The notes: generated by a model from the letters alone, not told the origin. Shown: positions 10,301 to 22,424, numbered from the stretch's first letter. The stretch: DNA of 64,000 bases from Serilophus lunatus (GCA_013399895.1 VXBA01005693.1:370602-434601); one strand, 5' to 3'. Translations and numbers: made by a program.

Positions 10301-13300
10301 AATGTGTTGTGCTTGGCCTCTCCCCACACCTGGGAGCCACTTGGATCACAGCTTTCAAAGCTTAGATACTGGAAATTTTCCTTTTGGCCTAGAGTTCCTG
10401 TTAGCAGGAATTCAGGGTGGTGTCTGTATGGACAACTAAACCTGCTCCTGAGCTTGAAAGTATAATTTAAAACACACCTGAGCCAGGTGCCTCTTGTACA
10501 CATTCAAGAGGTCTCTGGCTCATTCCAGGTTGATGTTAGTGTTTGAAGTCTTTGAAGAAGCTATTGCTGGTTTTTTTCCACAGGTTAAAAACAGGTTACA
10601 AATTCAGGTGACAAGCCCATCTACCACGTTATCTGTTAATAGTCTGAGTGCACAAGATTTAAGCAAGGAAGGGAGAATTAAGTTGGAGGCAAACCTACAA
10701 AATTACCACGTGTAGCCTTCTGGAAGTAAGTGGCCTGGGGAGTTTCAAAGCCCAAGTTTTATCTTTGGATTCCAAAGTAGCAAATGAAAGCACTTTGTTG
10801 AAACAATGTGTTTTGGGAGTCATGCAATCCATGTCTGCAGTAATGTTGCGAAATATTTTTTTTTGAGGGGACAGTGGTTTTATTTTAAAATACTTTGCCT
10901 TCTAGCTTTTTAAGATCCTTGAAGACTAGTAAGCAACTAGCTGTGAAGTGGGGAATCCAATGATTAAAAATGCTACTTGTTGCTTGGCCTGGCTTAGCAT
11001 TTAGTAAGATGGCTTACATGTAAATTAACAGGCCTTGATCTCACACTAACTCCACTACTTACAAACAAGTTACCAAAAAATAATATTAATCTATAAAATA
11101 AACCTTGAATGTAACATTGGATAAACTAACAAATGTCAAAAAACTTGTTGCTGCAAGCAGGAATTGATTTTAAAATATTCTACAATTCCCTTGGAATGGT
11201 TTTGAAGGCTCTTGAATGGGGTTTAATAATACTTGCCTTGTCTCCTAACACACCTGATAAAGTCCTTTCCATAGGATACTCTTTATGCTCAGGAGAAATT
11301 TGAGGTGCCTTTTGTTGGAGGAGTTTCTGTTTACCTTCTTCACTGTGAGTAAGAAATACAAAAGGGAAAGCCCTCAAACTGTGAATTAATAAATAGGACA
11401 CAGGAGTTAAATGATAAACTGTATTCCTGCAGTGTTTTCCAGTGCTTCTGTCCATTGCCATATGTGTCTCCTGATGGTGGCACTGGAAGCCTCAGGCTGT
11501 TGTGTCCCTTGCTGGTCACTGTCCACTCTTGGAGGTGTTTTACAGGGAAAGGAGACTTGTGTTTTGGTGGTATCATCGTGCTAGAAATGCCAGAGGTGAC
11601 ATCAGGTGACAGTATTTAGTCATGTTGTTCATCCAGGTACATCAAACATCTTCTTCTCAACCTGGTGTGACCTTTATAGTCTGAATTTAAGGAAACAATC
11701 TCTTGAGTCAGCACTTTGCAGGTTGTAACTACACACTGTCTGCAAATGACTGTGCAGCCAAAGATCAGATGGGGATATGGGTGGGTTTCTTTTTCTTTAC
11801 TGCTATATTTCATTTTTACCTTTAGTAACCAGTATGAATGCTCTGAAGCTTGAAACACAGCCTGAAGCACAATGAGAATTGAATCATCAGTAATGGTGGG
11901 TCATGTGAGCACAAAAATGTGGGTTTATTTTGCTTGGCAGATGATGAATATGTGTCTGTTTTGGGAATGTAGGAGTGTTTTGAGCAGTGTAGCATTGGTT
12001 TCAGCTGATGGGTTGCAGATCCTCAGTTCATTTTCCCACTAGAATGGGAGTAATTCTCTCAATTCCATAGTGCTGTATAAATATTTTTCCTGCTTCAGAG
12101 CTTTCACCTCATCTGATCCTCTTGACAGCAGAAGTTTGTTTAAAGTCCAGAACATGAATTGCACAACTCCACCCCGATGGACCAGTACACTAATTTTTTA
12201 TAGGGTCACCTCTTCACACAGATGACATCAAAAGCTAGTTTTAAGGTGTTGGCAGGCTGATAACAGTGTCCTATAAACACCAAGTAAGTTCAGAGAGTAT
12301 TGAGTGAACATCTGTTTGTCACAGGCTGTTATTGTAGCTCTTCCTTAACTGATTTCGTGGGCTTGTCCTTGACCTGGGTACTCCTGTGGGCCTTGTATTC
12401 CCTTTGCTGATTGTTAACTTGCCCACACATGCAAAGGAAAGGCCTTGGAAAGAAGATGCATTTTCTTGTCTCCTTCCAGCTGTGAATAAAACTGGGTTCA
12501 AATCAAAAGAGCCTCCTCCTCCCTCCCCCAGTGAGAGTGGGGGAAAGCTGCTGCCTAATTCAAGTTCACAGAACCCTTTGTCTCTCTAACAAAGCACTTG
12601 GCTGTGTAGGTGGGCACTTGCCTGCATGTTTGTCAGGCAACAGGCAGAGCTTTGTTATTAGAAATAAATATCACAGGTTTCAGCTTTTTTAATGTACATA
12701 TCTCTTGGCTTGTTCCCTTGAGTGTCTAAAGAACCCACTCGTGGTTTACAATAAATAAGAGCTGTCAGCTCTAGTCCCAGGCTGTGGTGTAAATGGCTCC
12801 ATGCTGCAGGAACTACATTGGGACATATTAGTTACAGAGAACCTTTCTGATTCAGCCCACTCATCCTACCTGGTGTTTGGAACCATAATCATCTTTTATG
12901 TCTGTGTGAAACAGGGAGCTTGGGTCCCAGTGCTAAATGTGGACTAACAAGTTCATATTTCTGCAGGGTACCAGGGGATTAGTCCCATCTGTTCCCAAGA
13001 GCTCTGAAACATATCAATCCTTTTGATAGTGGTTTTTATAAAGTGCTCCTCCTCTGTCCAAACAGACAGTTGAGCGTGTGAGTGAAAAGTGCCTGCTGTT
13101 GTTCTTGCTTCCCTCCCATGACATTGTGTCACACAGTGGATCTTTTCTTCTCATGTGCTGGAAGTGCACTGTGGAACCCTGGTCTTCTGCTATACCTATA
13201 CCATTAATTAGTTTTTTCCCCACTGTTGTTTTATCTTTTAGTAGTTGCATCATACACTATTGACAAAATAGCTGGCTTCTGGTATTAAACCTCCACAGTT

Positions 13301-16300
13301 GAATATTTGGAAGCTGTACAGCTTGTTTTCTTTTCTTACACTGATTGCAAAATTCCAAAACAAGCACCCTGACAATGCTTATGCATCCACTGGTACCTCC
13401 AAGGCTAAAATCCTATGATTATTCCCCAGTTCAGCTTAATTTAGTGAACCAGAGGTTCTGTCTAGGGACCAGTGTTATGTTAGGGAAAGAGGTGGAGGTA
13501 AAAGGAAAGAAGACTTGAGTATGCATCAGAATTCTGCAAGCAGAGTGTCAAGAAGATGTATTTTCCCTGCTCTGAAGGAAATAACTCACTGCTTCTCTAG
13601 CAGGAAGGTTTTAGTCATCAGAAGTGTTGTTGTCATTGAAAATACACTTGAGAAACCAGCCTTTTGCTCTTGCAGTTCTGTCTTTCACATTATATAACAG
13701 ATACTTTTGAAAAAGCACCCCAGGACATCATCTTGTAGCTTCTCTGCTCCTCTCAAGTCCTTACTTCCCACTCAAGCAGCTGCAAATCAGTTACTGGGTA
13801 TTTCAACTCATACGGTTTTTGCAGCAAAGGTATTTTCTCTGCTTCTCTCCTGGATAAAACTATATAACTTGTAAATTAGGAGTGTGATGTAGATTTTTTG
13901 TTGTTGCTGTGTTGGAGGTTTTTTTTTTTCTAATGAGGAAAATGGCCTTAGGCAGTATTCCCTTGTTCTTCAGAACACATTTTCTGTGAAGCAGTGTGGC
14001 TTCACCCAGACACAGGTTGAAGACAGAGAAGCACAACAAGAATATTAGGGATATTAGCTATGCATCACTGTCTTTGTTTTTTAACAAACACAGCAGCAGC
14101 TAATAGCTTGTGTTTCCAATATCTAAGCTGCTGCTGTGATATTCTGGCTGAGCAAGCTTAATGTCAATATTTTTGCCATGAGCATTTGTCATTTTACAGC
14201 ATTGCGGGAGAGAATGTTTGATGGTGGTGGACTTTTCCTTCATCTGTTAGTTTGTCTGCTAAGAGTAGTTCACTCAAAACTTTATATTGGATCTCTGGAG
14301 AGTGTGGAAGGGAGGAGTGTGGAAAACTTCATAAAACCACAAACTCTGGCACAAAAATAAACTGCAGTTTGAAGGTAATTATGTTGCTTAACTTGCTGTA
14401 AATTAAGACATCTGCTCAATTCTAAAGGCTAAGACATGAAATGGAATGTGAATTTTCTGCCCATAAATGGTCTTAACTTAAAAGGATGCTTCTTTTTCTG
14501 TTCCTAATAGAAATACACCGTGTCAAGGATAACCTACTACTGTCAAGGTGGTTACATTGCCATTCTGTGTGACAGGTAAGAATAAATGGAATAAAGGCTA
14601 AAATCCTCACAGCTCCTGCAAAGGCAAGAGCAGTTTTCCCTGCTGGCTCTCCTGTCTTTCCCTAAGCCTGCAGCCACTTGGTGCTGTGGGTCTCCAAATG
14701 TCCCAGATGTAACTCTGACCTCACAAGAGCCTCTGAGTCCTTACTGTGCTTAGTCAAATTTTGCAGATTTTGTGATGCTTTTCCCTCACTGGAGGGAACA
14801 TGAGGCTCGGATGTCCCAGAGCCCTGCACTCCCCCCATTGCTGTGCCTGAGCCATGTGGCCTGGGTTCCAGTTTCCTCAGGGTGCTGTGGCAGTGGAGCA
14901 GCCCAACTGTTCCCATGTTCTGATCCTGTAAATGGATTCAGCCATTCAGTTTAAAACTGTTTTGTTTGTCCTGTTTTCTTTCTCCTGCTTTATTTTGACT
15001 GGTGCTCAGCTGCATATTCCTTCAAGTGAAAAACCCTGGAGGTCAGTGTGCTACAATGCAACACTCTTTATATAAATCCTTAGTAATCCTTGTGAAATTC
15101 CCTTTACTATTTTTTTCCTTTAAAGAGAAGGCAGCAGTGCCTCCTTTTTCTTTCACATAACACTTGAAAAGCCATTTGACATGTTGGGTATTTACAGTCT
15201 CTGACTCAGATCGTGTGAACAAACTGCAAGAGTATTTTTTGCAGTTCCTAATGACTTTGACTCTGTTTGGAATTAGAGTGGGTGTCTGTAGTTTGCTGTA
15301 CAAGTGATGGCTGTAGGTGGATTTGGCAATAACAGTAATTTTTTCCTCTCAAAAGTATTCCCACAGTCTACATCTTTCAGCTTGATGCCACTGCCCAGCA
15401 GCTCGTTTACAAACAGCAAATCTCTTTGCACCATAAAGGTTGGGACATTGCATTTGGGGAAACAGGAGATCTGTGGATTTTGCAGGAAGACAAGGAAGCT
15501 CCTCTTCAGTTGTACAGAGCATGTGATGGACAGTGGAAGGTACTTTTTTAATACTGAACACCCTGAATGTTGAGGCCACAACAAAAATGGAGTTAACTGT
15601 TCTCTGAAAGCTAAAAAGGCACCTTTCTCTCTGTCTTGAGGTGGAGTAAAAGCTATAGATAAACATCCCATTCTGTTTCTCCCCTGCATATGATGCAAAG
15701 GTTTCAAGAGCTTGTTAGGAATACCAGTAAAGCTAACACCTGGCACAGCAGGATCAAACAGACTGGTTGTCAACCATTGCACTCAATATTTTAAACCTGC
15801 CTGTGTTATTTAACAAACAAACAAAAACCCAAACAAAAAATAAAACCAGACAATAAAATTCCTTCTGTTTTGCTCAGGAATGCTTTCCACACAGCTTTCC
15901 TTGTGCCTGACTCTAAGGGATCCTTTGGAGGACAAGGCATTCTGGGAGCATGAAGGGAATAATTTATTTTTCCACTGAGAACAGGGAATAAATTTTGAGG
16001 GATGTGTTGTGAAGTTCTCTATAATAGCCTATTAAACAACTAATTTGTTATCCTTGCAAGTCCCCAGCTAATTATGGTCTAATTGTGAGGTGGTTTTAAC
16101 TGAAACTTCTAAGTGTGTTCTTTGTGATACTCCTTTTCCTCACAAATTAGTGAGTGGGAATCCATTTTCTTTTCATTCAAGCTGCAAAGCTTCCCCAGCA
16201 GAACACAAGATCCTAGGCCAGGTTTCAGTAGCAGTCCTGGAAAACAGGGAGCCTGAAAGAGATCCTGGAGGATTTACACTTGCTTTGTTTCACTAAGAGC

Positions 16301-18476
16301 TGTTTCATTTTTTTTGTCATGCTGTGAAAGATGAAATCATTTGTCAATCCCAAAATACCATGCAGCATTCCTTCTTTTCCCAGGCTGTAACTGATGACAA
16401 AGGACTGCAGAAGATGTCAAAATACATTCAAGACAACTGGGCTGTGTTTGAAGGTGAGAAATTTGGCCTGGAGGCCCAGGAAATAGATTTTTTTTCAGCT
16501 AAAGAACAAAGCTTAGGAACAAGATTAGGGTTCAAGTCATTTCAGCTGGCTGTTGAAGTCACTTTGTTTTCTAAGTTTCATCACTGTCTAGTATGGAAGT
16601 TGGTGTAGATCATCAAGTGTATTGAGGTTACTGTTATCACAAATGATGTAGGTATTTAGAGCTGACTTGCAGCACTGTGTTTTCCATAGACCCCTTATCA
16701 CAGGGATGTTTCTAAACAACCTATGACAGAGCTCTGGAGTCTGTCTGTCTTACTGCTGTGATACCAAATACTGTTGTTTGTCTTGTCTCTTGCCTGGGTG
16801 TGACACTTTATTAGAGATAGGATGGAATAGCCATGGGAGGAGCAGCTTTGCTGTAAAAATGGGCCATTCAGGTCCACCTTGGCAAGGCAAAGTGTGTGGG
16901 GCTTGATGGGACTCCAGGGTGTGACCCTGGATGGTATCACAGATGACATTGATTAGTATCAGAGCTGTTCTTGCTTTCTGCCTCACTTCCAGAAAAAATA
17001 ATGCCTGGTTTACTGGTTCAGAACCACAATGTGTTTCCACGGGGTTTTTTTGTATTTAAAAAACATCCAACTTTATTTAGAAACTGAAATTGTGGCTACA
17101 GGGTGGAGAAGGGTTGTGGCATGAGCTAAAGTCTCAGTTACATACTGAGATTTCATTAATTGAAATTTCTCTCCTGTACTTTACTGGGAGACTGGGAACC
17201 TTCCTAAAAGTTCCCACTGATCCTTTGGTCTATTCCTGGTAGCTGTGTGTAAAGATGGAAGAGTTGCAGGAATATGCAGACTGGTGTAAGGCCTCCTTAA
17301 TATCTAGTGTTGGGTGGTTTAGCATGTATCTGTCATTAAGTTGTAATTAAGCTGGTACAGTCTGTGAAATTTAAGTCAGGTACTCTTTTGGAAGGGAGAT
17401 GTTTGCATGTAGATGTTGCAGACTTAATAACTGTTACAGCCAGGCAGATAATTAGGAGTATGAGGTCTGAGTGAAAATGAGCATAGTGAAGGAAAAAGAG
17501 CAGTCAGGGGAAGAGGTTCTGAGCATAATTAGCCCTTGGAACAGATGACTGTGATATGAGGTAACTGGCTGTATCTGCAGCTGTGAAGGGAGGAGAGCTC
17601 AGATGACAGGGTTCATTATTGTTAATTAGTAAGGGGAGGCTCATTTGATGAGCACTTATTCCAGTGCATAATTAGTGCTTCAAAGGTAGTTACATCTTCT
17701 AAAAAAGGTGATCATTACACTGTTAAAATCCAGTCTTACATTGTTTAAATCCAGTCAACATGCCTGCACATTGTGCTTTTATCAACTTATTTCTCCTGAT
17801 TGTGGATTCTGTAAGATTTAAGATGCAATGGTCAGTCTGGAGGTGTCATAGAATCAGGGAATGGTTTGTGTTGGAAGGGACCTTAAAGATCATCTAAAAC
17901 CCTCTGCCATGGGCAAGGAAACCTTTCACTGTCCCAGGTTGCTCAGAGCTCCATCTAACCTGGCCTTTGACTTTTCCAGGCATGGGGCAGCCACAGCTTC
18001 TCTGGGCAGCCTGTGCCAGGGCCTCCCCACCCTCCCAGGGAAGAATTTCTTCCCAATATCTAATTTAAACCTACCTTCCTTCAGTTTAAGGCCATTCCCA
18101 CTTATCCTATCACTACATGCCTTTGTGAAAATCCTTCTCCAACTTTCTTGTAAGCCCTGGAAGGCCGATAAAGTGGATGAGACCACAGAAAATGAGTTGA
18201 AATGCCACTATCTAGAATGACAGTCAAGGAAGTAATTGATGAGACGTCTAAGGGAATTAATTAACTCTTGTGTTCTTGCTTTGCCTAATTGCAGGTGCTG
18301 TTGGTGCAGAGAGCTACTACAGCAATCTCTACAAGGCCTCCTTTGATAACATGGATGAATATCTCCAGAGGAAGGAGGAAAGGTCACAGCAGCAGAAAAA
18401 GAAAAGGCAGGACCTGCAGCGTGGTTCCAATGGACAGACAAAAAAAAAGATGAAGACTGAAGAGTCATCACTATGA
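1335..18476 (+). CDS. WDR4: WDR4, tRNA (guanine-N7) methyltransferase non-catalytic subunit (5'-partial, exons 2-11)
   Basis: Join 1335-1394, 2076-2222, 4506-4662, 5184-5296, 7959-8019, 9263-9361, 14511-14575, 15356-15539, 16384-16453 and 18295-18476. All introns are GT-AG and all phases agree, giving 378 residues from the first full codon to TGA. The product is a WD40 beta-propeller; in animals it is the scaffold partner of METTL1 in the nucleus, placing tRNA for m7G46 methylation. Diagnostic strings are FALTDDSKRLILF, FVADKSGDVYSY, LTADRDEKIRVS and DSTLRLWEYKSG. The arginine ending DEKIR matches human R170, which is mutated in microcephalic dwarfism and is intact here. The C-terminal tail is Lys/Gln-rich (EERSQQQKKKRQ), as in mammals. 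Human WDR4 has 412 residues, so only the roughly 30-residue first exon is missing; I do not see it in 1-1334. The neighbour PDE9A is convergent, as in human. Confidence 0.96.
1395..2075 (+). other. WDR4: WDR4 intron 2
   Basis: 681 bases with a T-rich 3' half and a pyrimidine tract before the exon 3 acceptor. Nothing else recognised. Confidence 0.85.
2076..2222 (+). CDS. WDR4: WDR4 coding exon 3
   Basis: The acceptor is ctctctgttag and the donor is gtaagg. The frame contains DILAFAFSPSGGYFALTDD and SKRLILFHTKPSWECVSV, a very conserved part of the family. A second AG lies four bases after the chosen acceptor (ttaggcag). Only the first AG keeps the reading frame. Confidence 0.96.
2762..2781. 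repeat. Homopolymer A run (20)
   Basis: Uninterrupted A tract in WDR4 intron 3. The 79-codon frame 2527-2763 ends in TAA overlapping its first bases. Confidence 0.9.
2975..3228 (+). mobile_element. CR1-like LINE 3'-end fragment (sense)
   Basis: Contains 'gtttaggttggacattaggg', 'gcactggaacaggctcccca' and ends 'atattctgtgatcctatgac'. In WDR4 intron 3, same strand as the gene. Confidence 0.88.
4506..4662 (+). CDS. WDR4: WDR4 coding exon 4
   Basis: The acceptor is tttctttcag and the donor is gtaagt. The exon encodes FVNRRCTSLVITAAEDKIF, then VADKSGDVYSYS and LELGHVSLLLDV, and ends in phase 0. It corresponds to the second blade of the propeller; the human counterpart reads VLVADKSGDVYSF. Confidence 0.97.
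4663..5183 (+). other. WDR4: WDR4 intron 4
   Basis: 521 bases, T-rich near its end. No repeat or gene seen. Confidence 0.85.
5184..5296 (+). CDS. WDR4: WDR4 coding exon 5
   Basis: The acceptor is tttgccaacag and the donor is gtgagt. The peptide contains ALSPDDRYILTADRDEKIRV followed by SLTRAPYSIVSYCMGH. This blade carries the residues equivalent to human D164 and R170, known disease positions near the METTL1 and tRNA contact face. Both are conserved here. Confidence 0.97.
5400..5826 (-). mobile_element. CR1-like LINE 3'-end fragment (antisense, long)
   Basis: Reads 'ctgaaagggacctttatgtc', 'gggcatccaccacctctctg', then 'aaggtctccccagagccttc' and 'caggagaggtgctccagcct'. At about 430 bases it is the longest CR1 copy in the window. 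Confidence 0.92.
6105..6330 (+). mobile_element. CR1-like LINE 3'-end fragment (sense)
   Basis: Contains 'gggaatggcttcaaactgaa', 'gaggcactggaacaggttgc' and 'ctggtggaaggtgtccctgc'. Lies in inverted orientation to the copy at 5400-5826, 280 bases away. Confidence 0.9.
7959..8019 (+). CDS. WDR4: WDR4 coding exon 6
   Basis: A 61-base exon with acceptor ctttccctttag and donor gtatgt. It reads FVSKILVMPNYPDLLLSASG and matches human [20 protein letters not shown]. It ends in phase 0. Confidence 0.96.
8020..9262 (+). other. WDR4: WDR4 intron 6
   Basis: 1243 bases. I see no repeat or gene; a stray 'acagaatcacagatt' at 8407 is too short to call CR1. Confidence 0.8.
9263..9361 (+). CDS. WDR4: WDR4 coding exon 7
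   Basis: The acceptor is catctgtccag and the donor is gtacac. It reads DSTLRLWEYKSGEEVHCCQL, a classic WD repeat end, followed by SSICGPEATKADQ. The length is 33 full codons, phase 0 at both ends. It is followed by the longest WDR4 intron (5149 bases). Confidence 0.96.
9362..14510 (+). other. WDR4: WDR4 intron 7
   Basis: 5149 bases, the largest WDR4 intron. No CR1 fragment or gene recognised. Short open frames on both strands look like chance. Confidence 0.8.
14511..14575 (+). CDS. WDR4: WDR4 coding exon 8
   Basis: A 65-base exon with acceptor gttcctaatag and donor gtaaga. It reads KYTVSRITYYCQGGYIAILC, matching human [20 protein letters not shown]. Confidence 0.95.
14576..15355 (+). other. 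WDR4: WDR4 intron 8
   Basis: 780 bases, nothing recognised except the terminal pyrimidine tract. Confidence 0.8.
15356..15539 (+). CDS. WDR4: WDR4 coding exon 9
   Basis: The acceptor is ttcctctcaaaag and the donor is gtactt. It reads IPTVYIFQLDATAQQLVYKQ, then KGWDIAFGETGDLWILQEDK and PLQLYRACDGQWK. This matches human VVYIFQLDARRQQLVYRQ and VWDVAFEETQGLWVLQ. Confidence 0.97.
15540..16383 (+). other. WDR4: WDR4 intron 9
   Basis: 844 bases with a short A/C-rich patch near 15811-15850. Nothing else recognised. Confidence 0.8.
16384..16453 (+). CDS. WDR4: WDR4 coding exon 10
   Basis: A 70-base exon with acceptor cttttcccag and donor gtgaga. It reads AVTDDKGLQKMSKYIQDNWA then VFE, matching human VLKKVSGVLRGNWAMLEG. 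One base carries over to the last exon. Confidence 0.94.
16454..18294 (+). other. WDR4: WDR4 intron 10
   Basis: 1841 bases. The 3' part is an antisense CR1 fragment (17846-18165), ending close to the last exon. Confidence 0.85.
17846..18165 (-). mobile_element. CR1-like LINE 3'-end fragment (antisense)
   Basis: Reads 'gtgttggaagggaccttaaa', 'cttctctgggcagcctgtgc' and 'tttaaggccattcccactta'. Close to the usual avian CR1 3' end; in WDR4 intron 10. Confidence 0.93.
18295..18476 (+). CDS. WDR4: WDR4 terminal coding exon 11 with stop
   Basis: The acceptor is gcctaattgcag. It reads AVGAESYYSNLYKASFDNMD, then EYLQRKEERSQQQKKKRQ, and ends ...MKTEESSL with TGA at 18474-18476. Human has [20 protein letters not shown] here. 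The basic, low-complexity tail is typical of the family. An antisense CR1 fragment ends about 130 bases upstream of the acceptor. Confidence 0.96.
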
Positions 18477-19375
18477 CTGTTGTTTACTTTTAAGTTTGCC
18501 TTGAGGAAAGGGAGTGATCCAACTGCAGACTGTTTCCAGATGTAAAATGAATAATAGAAGACTGATTGAAACTTTCATTCAGGTTTTCAGGTAGAGTCTC
18601 ATATGGCAATATCCTGCTTGCAGCTCATTATGCATTTACAATATGCCTAAGCTTCTAGCAGCATACAGTGTTAGTGGTTCAGTCCTGGGAATCTCTGATG
18701 CATGATACATGAATATTGGGGATGGTGTTTTCCTTGAAACAGGACCTTCTTTTTGCCTACTGTGTTCAGGCTTTCTTCTTCAGGTGGAAATGCACAGATT
18801 AAAGTTGATGCGATTTTGTTTTACTTTCATTTGGTTTGGGGTTTTTTTTTAACTTTTTTAAAAGTTCTGTTAGTTAATGTAACTAACTTGGTATACCTTG
18901 CTATGGTAAAGGGAATGTAGCAAAATTCTTGCTGTACGTGAGAGGTTTTAGCTGAGAATTTCCCTTTGTTTTCGATTCAGTTTTCATATGGTTTGGATTC
19001 TGCCCAATTTCTAATCCATTGCTCTTTACTTGGGACTTATTTCTTTAGGAAGAAATGCAAAAGTTGATTTTGTACACTACAAAGTAGAAGTAAATTGTGT
19101 CAGTCAACTTTTGTGTTACTGGAAGATCCTTCTGTTGCAATGTGATCCTACTGTGTCTGTGGAAATCATTTGATATCCTGCTTTTTTTCCACAAGAAATT
19201 AGCCAAGAAATACATCTTCTTGAGAAGTTATCAGCAAGAGCCTTAGGGGATCACTTTTTGCTTCATCATGAGGCAGAAGATACCGAATGGTATCATGTCT
19301 AGATGGAACGTAATGTACTTCACAAAACCACGTGTAGAAATCTGTACATTCCATTAAAAGTGTTCAGAATTAACC
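18477..19375 (+). other. WDR4: Probable WDR4 3' untranslated region
   Basis: AT-rich sequence after the stop with no ORF of interest. ATTAAA hexamers at 18798-18803 and 19353-19358 are candidate poly(A) signals; the second gives a UTR of about 900 bases. A further group of AATAAA hexamers at 20983, 21076 and 21101 could serve a longer form. The end position is inferred. Confidence 0.5.
19353..19358 (+). terminator. WDR4: Candidate WDR4 poly(A) signal (ATTAAA)
   Basis: ATTAAA about 880 bases after the stop, followed by a moderately T/G-bearing stretch. It is the commonest variant hexamer. No transcript evidence is available. Confidence 0.35.
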
Positions 19376-22300
19376 TGTGAACCATGAATAGTTCTGTAGG
19401 TCTCTTTTTATGGCTGGTCCTCTCTGCCTTATCTGGAAACTTGGAATTTTTGCACTTGAATTTTAGTTACATTAATATGTGAGACATTTTGAGATGTAGC
19501 TTGTTTTGAGATGATCGGGTGTGGAGTTACATAAGAATGCAGTGTCATGTCCACAAAGAATATGGTCTAGTGCAGGAATCCAGCCACTTCTGTCCAATAT
19601 CTGTGTTCCAGGGATCTGAAGCATCTTGTTTAGGAATCTTGAAAGCAGTTGAGTGCTCTGGATAATGCTGGTGGTTTGCCTACACCCCATGCTGACAAGA
19701 AGTTAGGATTAAAAACCCTGTAATTCCAGTCTTTTGAAGGATGGTGTGAGGTGAAAACCTTTTGGACTGTATCTGGAACAGTGAATACAGGGGTACAACA
19801 CTGGAGATGAGTATTCTTCTTGGTCTTCAAGAAGGGATGAGATGAAATTGCCCAATCCTACCTTCTCTTTAGCAGCTTTGATGTTGAGTGTTAGGAGTCC
19901 ATATGCATAAACAGAAGTATTTACTCATAGAGGAAGAAAATCTGAGGATGACACAGTGGGTTGATTGCAGATCTGTATGGGGTTTCAGCATGAGGATCAG
20001 AGACTGCCATGGCAATTCCTATCCCTGAGGAATATTTTTCCTTAGCCAATTTCTCAGCACAGGGTAGACCTTGACAGTGATCTTCCTTGGCTTCCTTGTG
20101 ATCCTCACCCTGACTGCTGTGCTGGAAGAAACCCAAAATTTCTTCCAGTGCTTGAACTCATGACAGATTTTGGTGTGTGGGAGTGACATGAGATGTGTTA
20201 TCTGGCAGATGGTTCAGGCCTTTTTGTTCTTTTTCCTGCAAGTTCTTTCCTATTCTATTTCATGTTTCCTTCACACAGCAGTTCCTGATCTTCAGTTGTG
20301 AGACCGTGTGTGTGTCTGCAGATTGCTTTGAAGGGGTCTGTGAAAAGTGATCAGAGAAAGGAAACTTGCTGCAAGGTCTCAATCCTTCCTTTAGACATTT
20401 TCCAACGTGCCTTGGTTGGAAAACAGTGAGACACCCACAAATCATGAAAAGGGAGTGAATACCACTGCTGCAGAGGGAGACAACACTCCTCTCCCTGGTA
20501 TTTGAACTATTCATTTCTAGTAGTTGAACCTGATGTCAGTTGCTTGTGTTTGTTTTCTGAACTTGAACTGATGCCTGTATGTGTGCTTGGCAAAAAGAGG
20601 ATGGGTCAGTGAGGGTGTAGTTTTATGGCAGAACTGGAAACCCTTAAACCATTGCCAGGGGTATTTGTAGGCCATGCAAGTTCACCCCACACTGGACTAA
20701 AGCTTTCTGCAGTGTTTGTGCAACCCCTGCTTCTCCTGAGCACTGGCAATGCAAGGAGCTTTTAAAAATACAGGTAGGGAGAAACTTGAAGCAATAATAT
20801 GTTTATTTCCCTCAGCATTTTAAACCAAAACTTGTATTTCCTACTCCCATTGCAGAGATTCACTGAAACCCCCTTCAGCCACATTTTGTGGAACAGTGAC
20901 ATTTTATCTGTCATAGCAGGAGGAAATCCTCATCAAATGCAGCCCATTACTATGCTTTAGAACAATCAATCCTTACATTTTTAATAAAACTTTGAAAGCA
21001 AGCTTTCTCTATAAACAAAAAGTATCTGTAAACAAAAATGTTCCTTCCTTTAAAAAAACCACAACCACCCAATACAATAAAGCTGCTGTATCTTCAGGCA
21101 AATAAAACATTGCTGCCAATTTCAATACACTCCAAAATCTGCTTCAGCTTTCTTTGCTGAACTGTTTTGTATGAAGTGCTTTGATCTGAAAAGGAAAAGC
21201 CCTACAGGCTTGACTCTTACTGGTTATCCCTGCTGCCATTAGTCTGGAGATGTGTGGGTAAGACCAGGATGACTTGGAATGTGGTAGTTCACAAACAGAA
21301 AAGCATGACATGATTTGTCAATAGTTGCAGCTGCAGAAGCTGGGGAAAAAAGGGCTGGAGGACTGAATGTCTGTTTCCAATGTATTTGCACAGGTTATCA
21401 TCCACTTCTAAACATCAAGGTTCTGGAAAATGCTCAAGAAGTCAAACTCTCTTCTACTGCTGAGGTGGGTCGTTGCTTGGTAACCCACATCAGCACTGTT
21501 TTACCCAGCCACCTGCACATCCCCTTCCCTCAGACAAGTGAAGGTCAGAGCAGGAATTCTGTGGATAGAAACCTCTCAGGGAGTAGCATGACTCTGGAAG
21601 TCAAAGGAACAGCTGAGGGATGAGCCAGGGGCAGCAAGGTGATGAAACTGGCTCAGCAGGTAGGGATCAAGTGCAAGTCCCATATACTGCCTGACATTTG
21701 GCAAGCCTGTGATGCAAGACCACTGTCCCACAGGGATGAGCACCTAAAATCATCAGAGCTTATCTCCAAATAGAGCTACCCTGGCTGTGGGTGCCTTGGA
21801 GGCTGGACCACAGCTGTGAAGAACCATTAACATGGATGAAGAATGTGTTGTGTGACCTGCTCTGTGCTCAAGAAAGCTCACAGCATCAACAATGTGCTTC
21901 TTTTAATACTGTGTTTTTCCCCCATTTTCCATTAGTAGAGATAATTTGCACATGGATGAGATGGATGTTCCCATGTGCATACCCTAGGCATCCAGGAGTG
22001 GCTGCCCCTCCTTTCCTAATCATTATTTACAGCCTTGAGTTTCAACAACTTTTGATAAGTTTATTAGAGGGTCAGTAGGACTGATGTCTGTTGGATATGA
22101 GAGATAGGTGTTGGTTGTTTCATTTAGCTTTTAATTCAAGCAGTACCTTATAGCTAAAAGGATGTATTAACTCCACAGAATCAGCAAGTACAAGCAGAAG
22201 CAAATATGACACGAACACAGTCATACTCTCCTGTTTAACAGCAATACTAGAGCTGGAAAAGCTCTGTACACTTGCTCACCTGTTTCAGATCTATAACATT

Positions 22301-22424
22301 TACACCTGCAAGCAGCATATAGTATTTCTGCATGTTGCCCATAGGGATAATAAGAATGTAACAGTCCTATCTGGAATGGAAATTTTGATTTTTGGATTGT
22401 CAGACTTAGACCTAGTAATAAACG

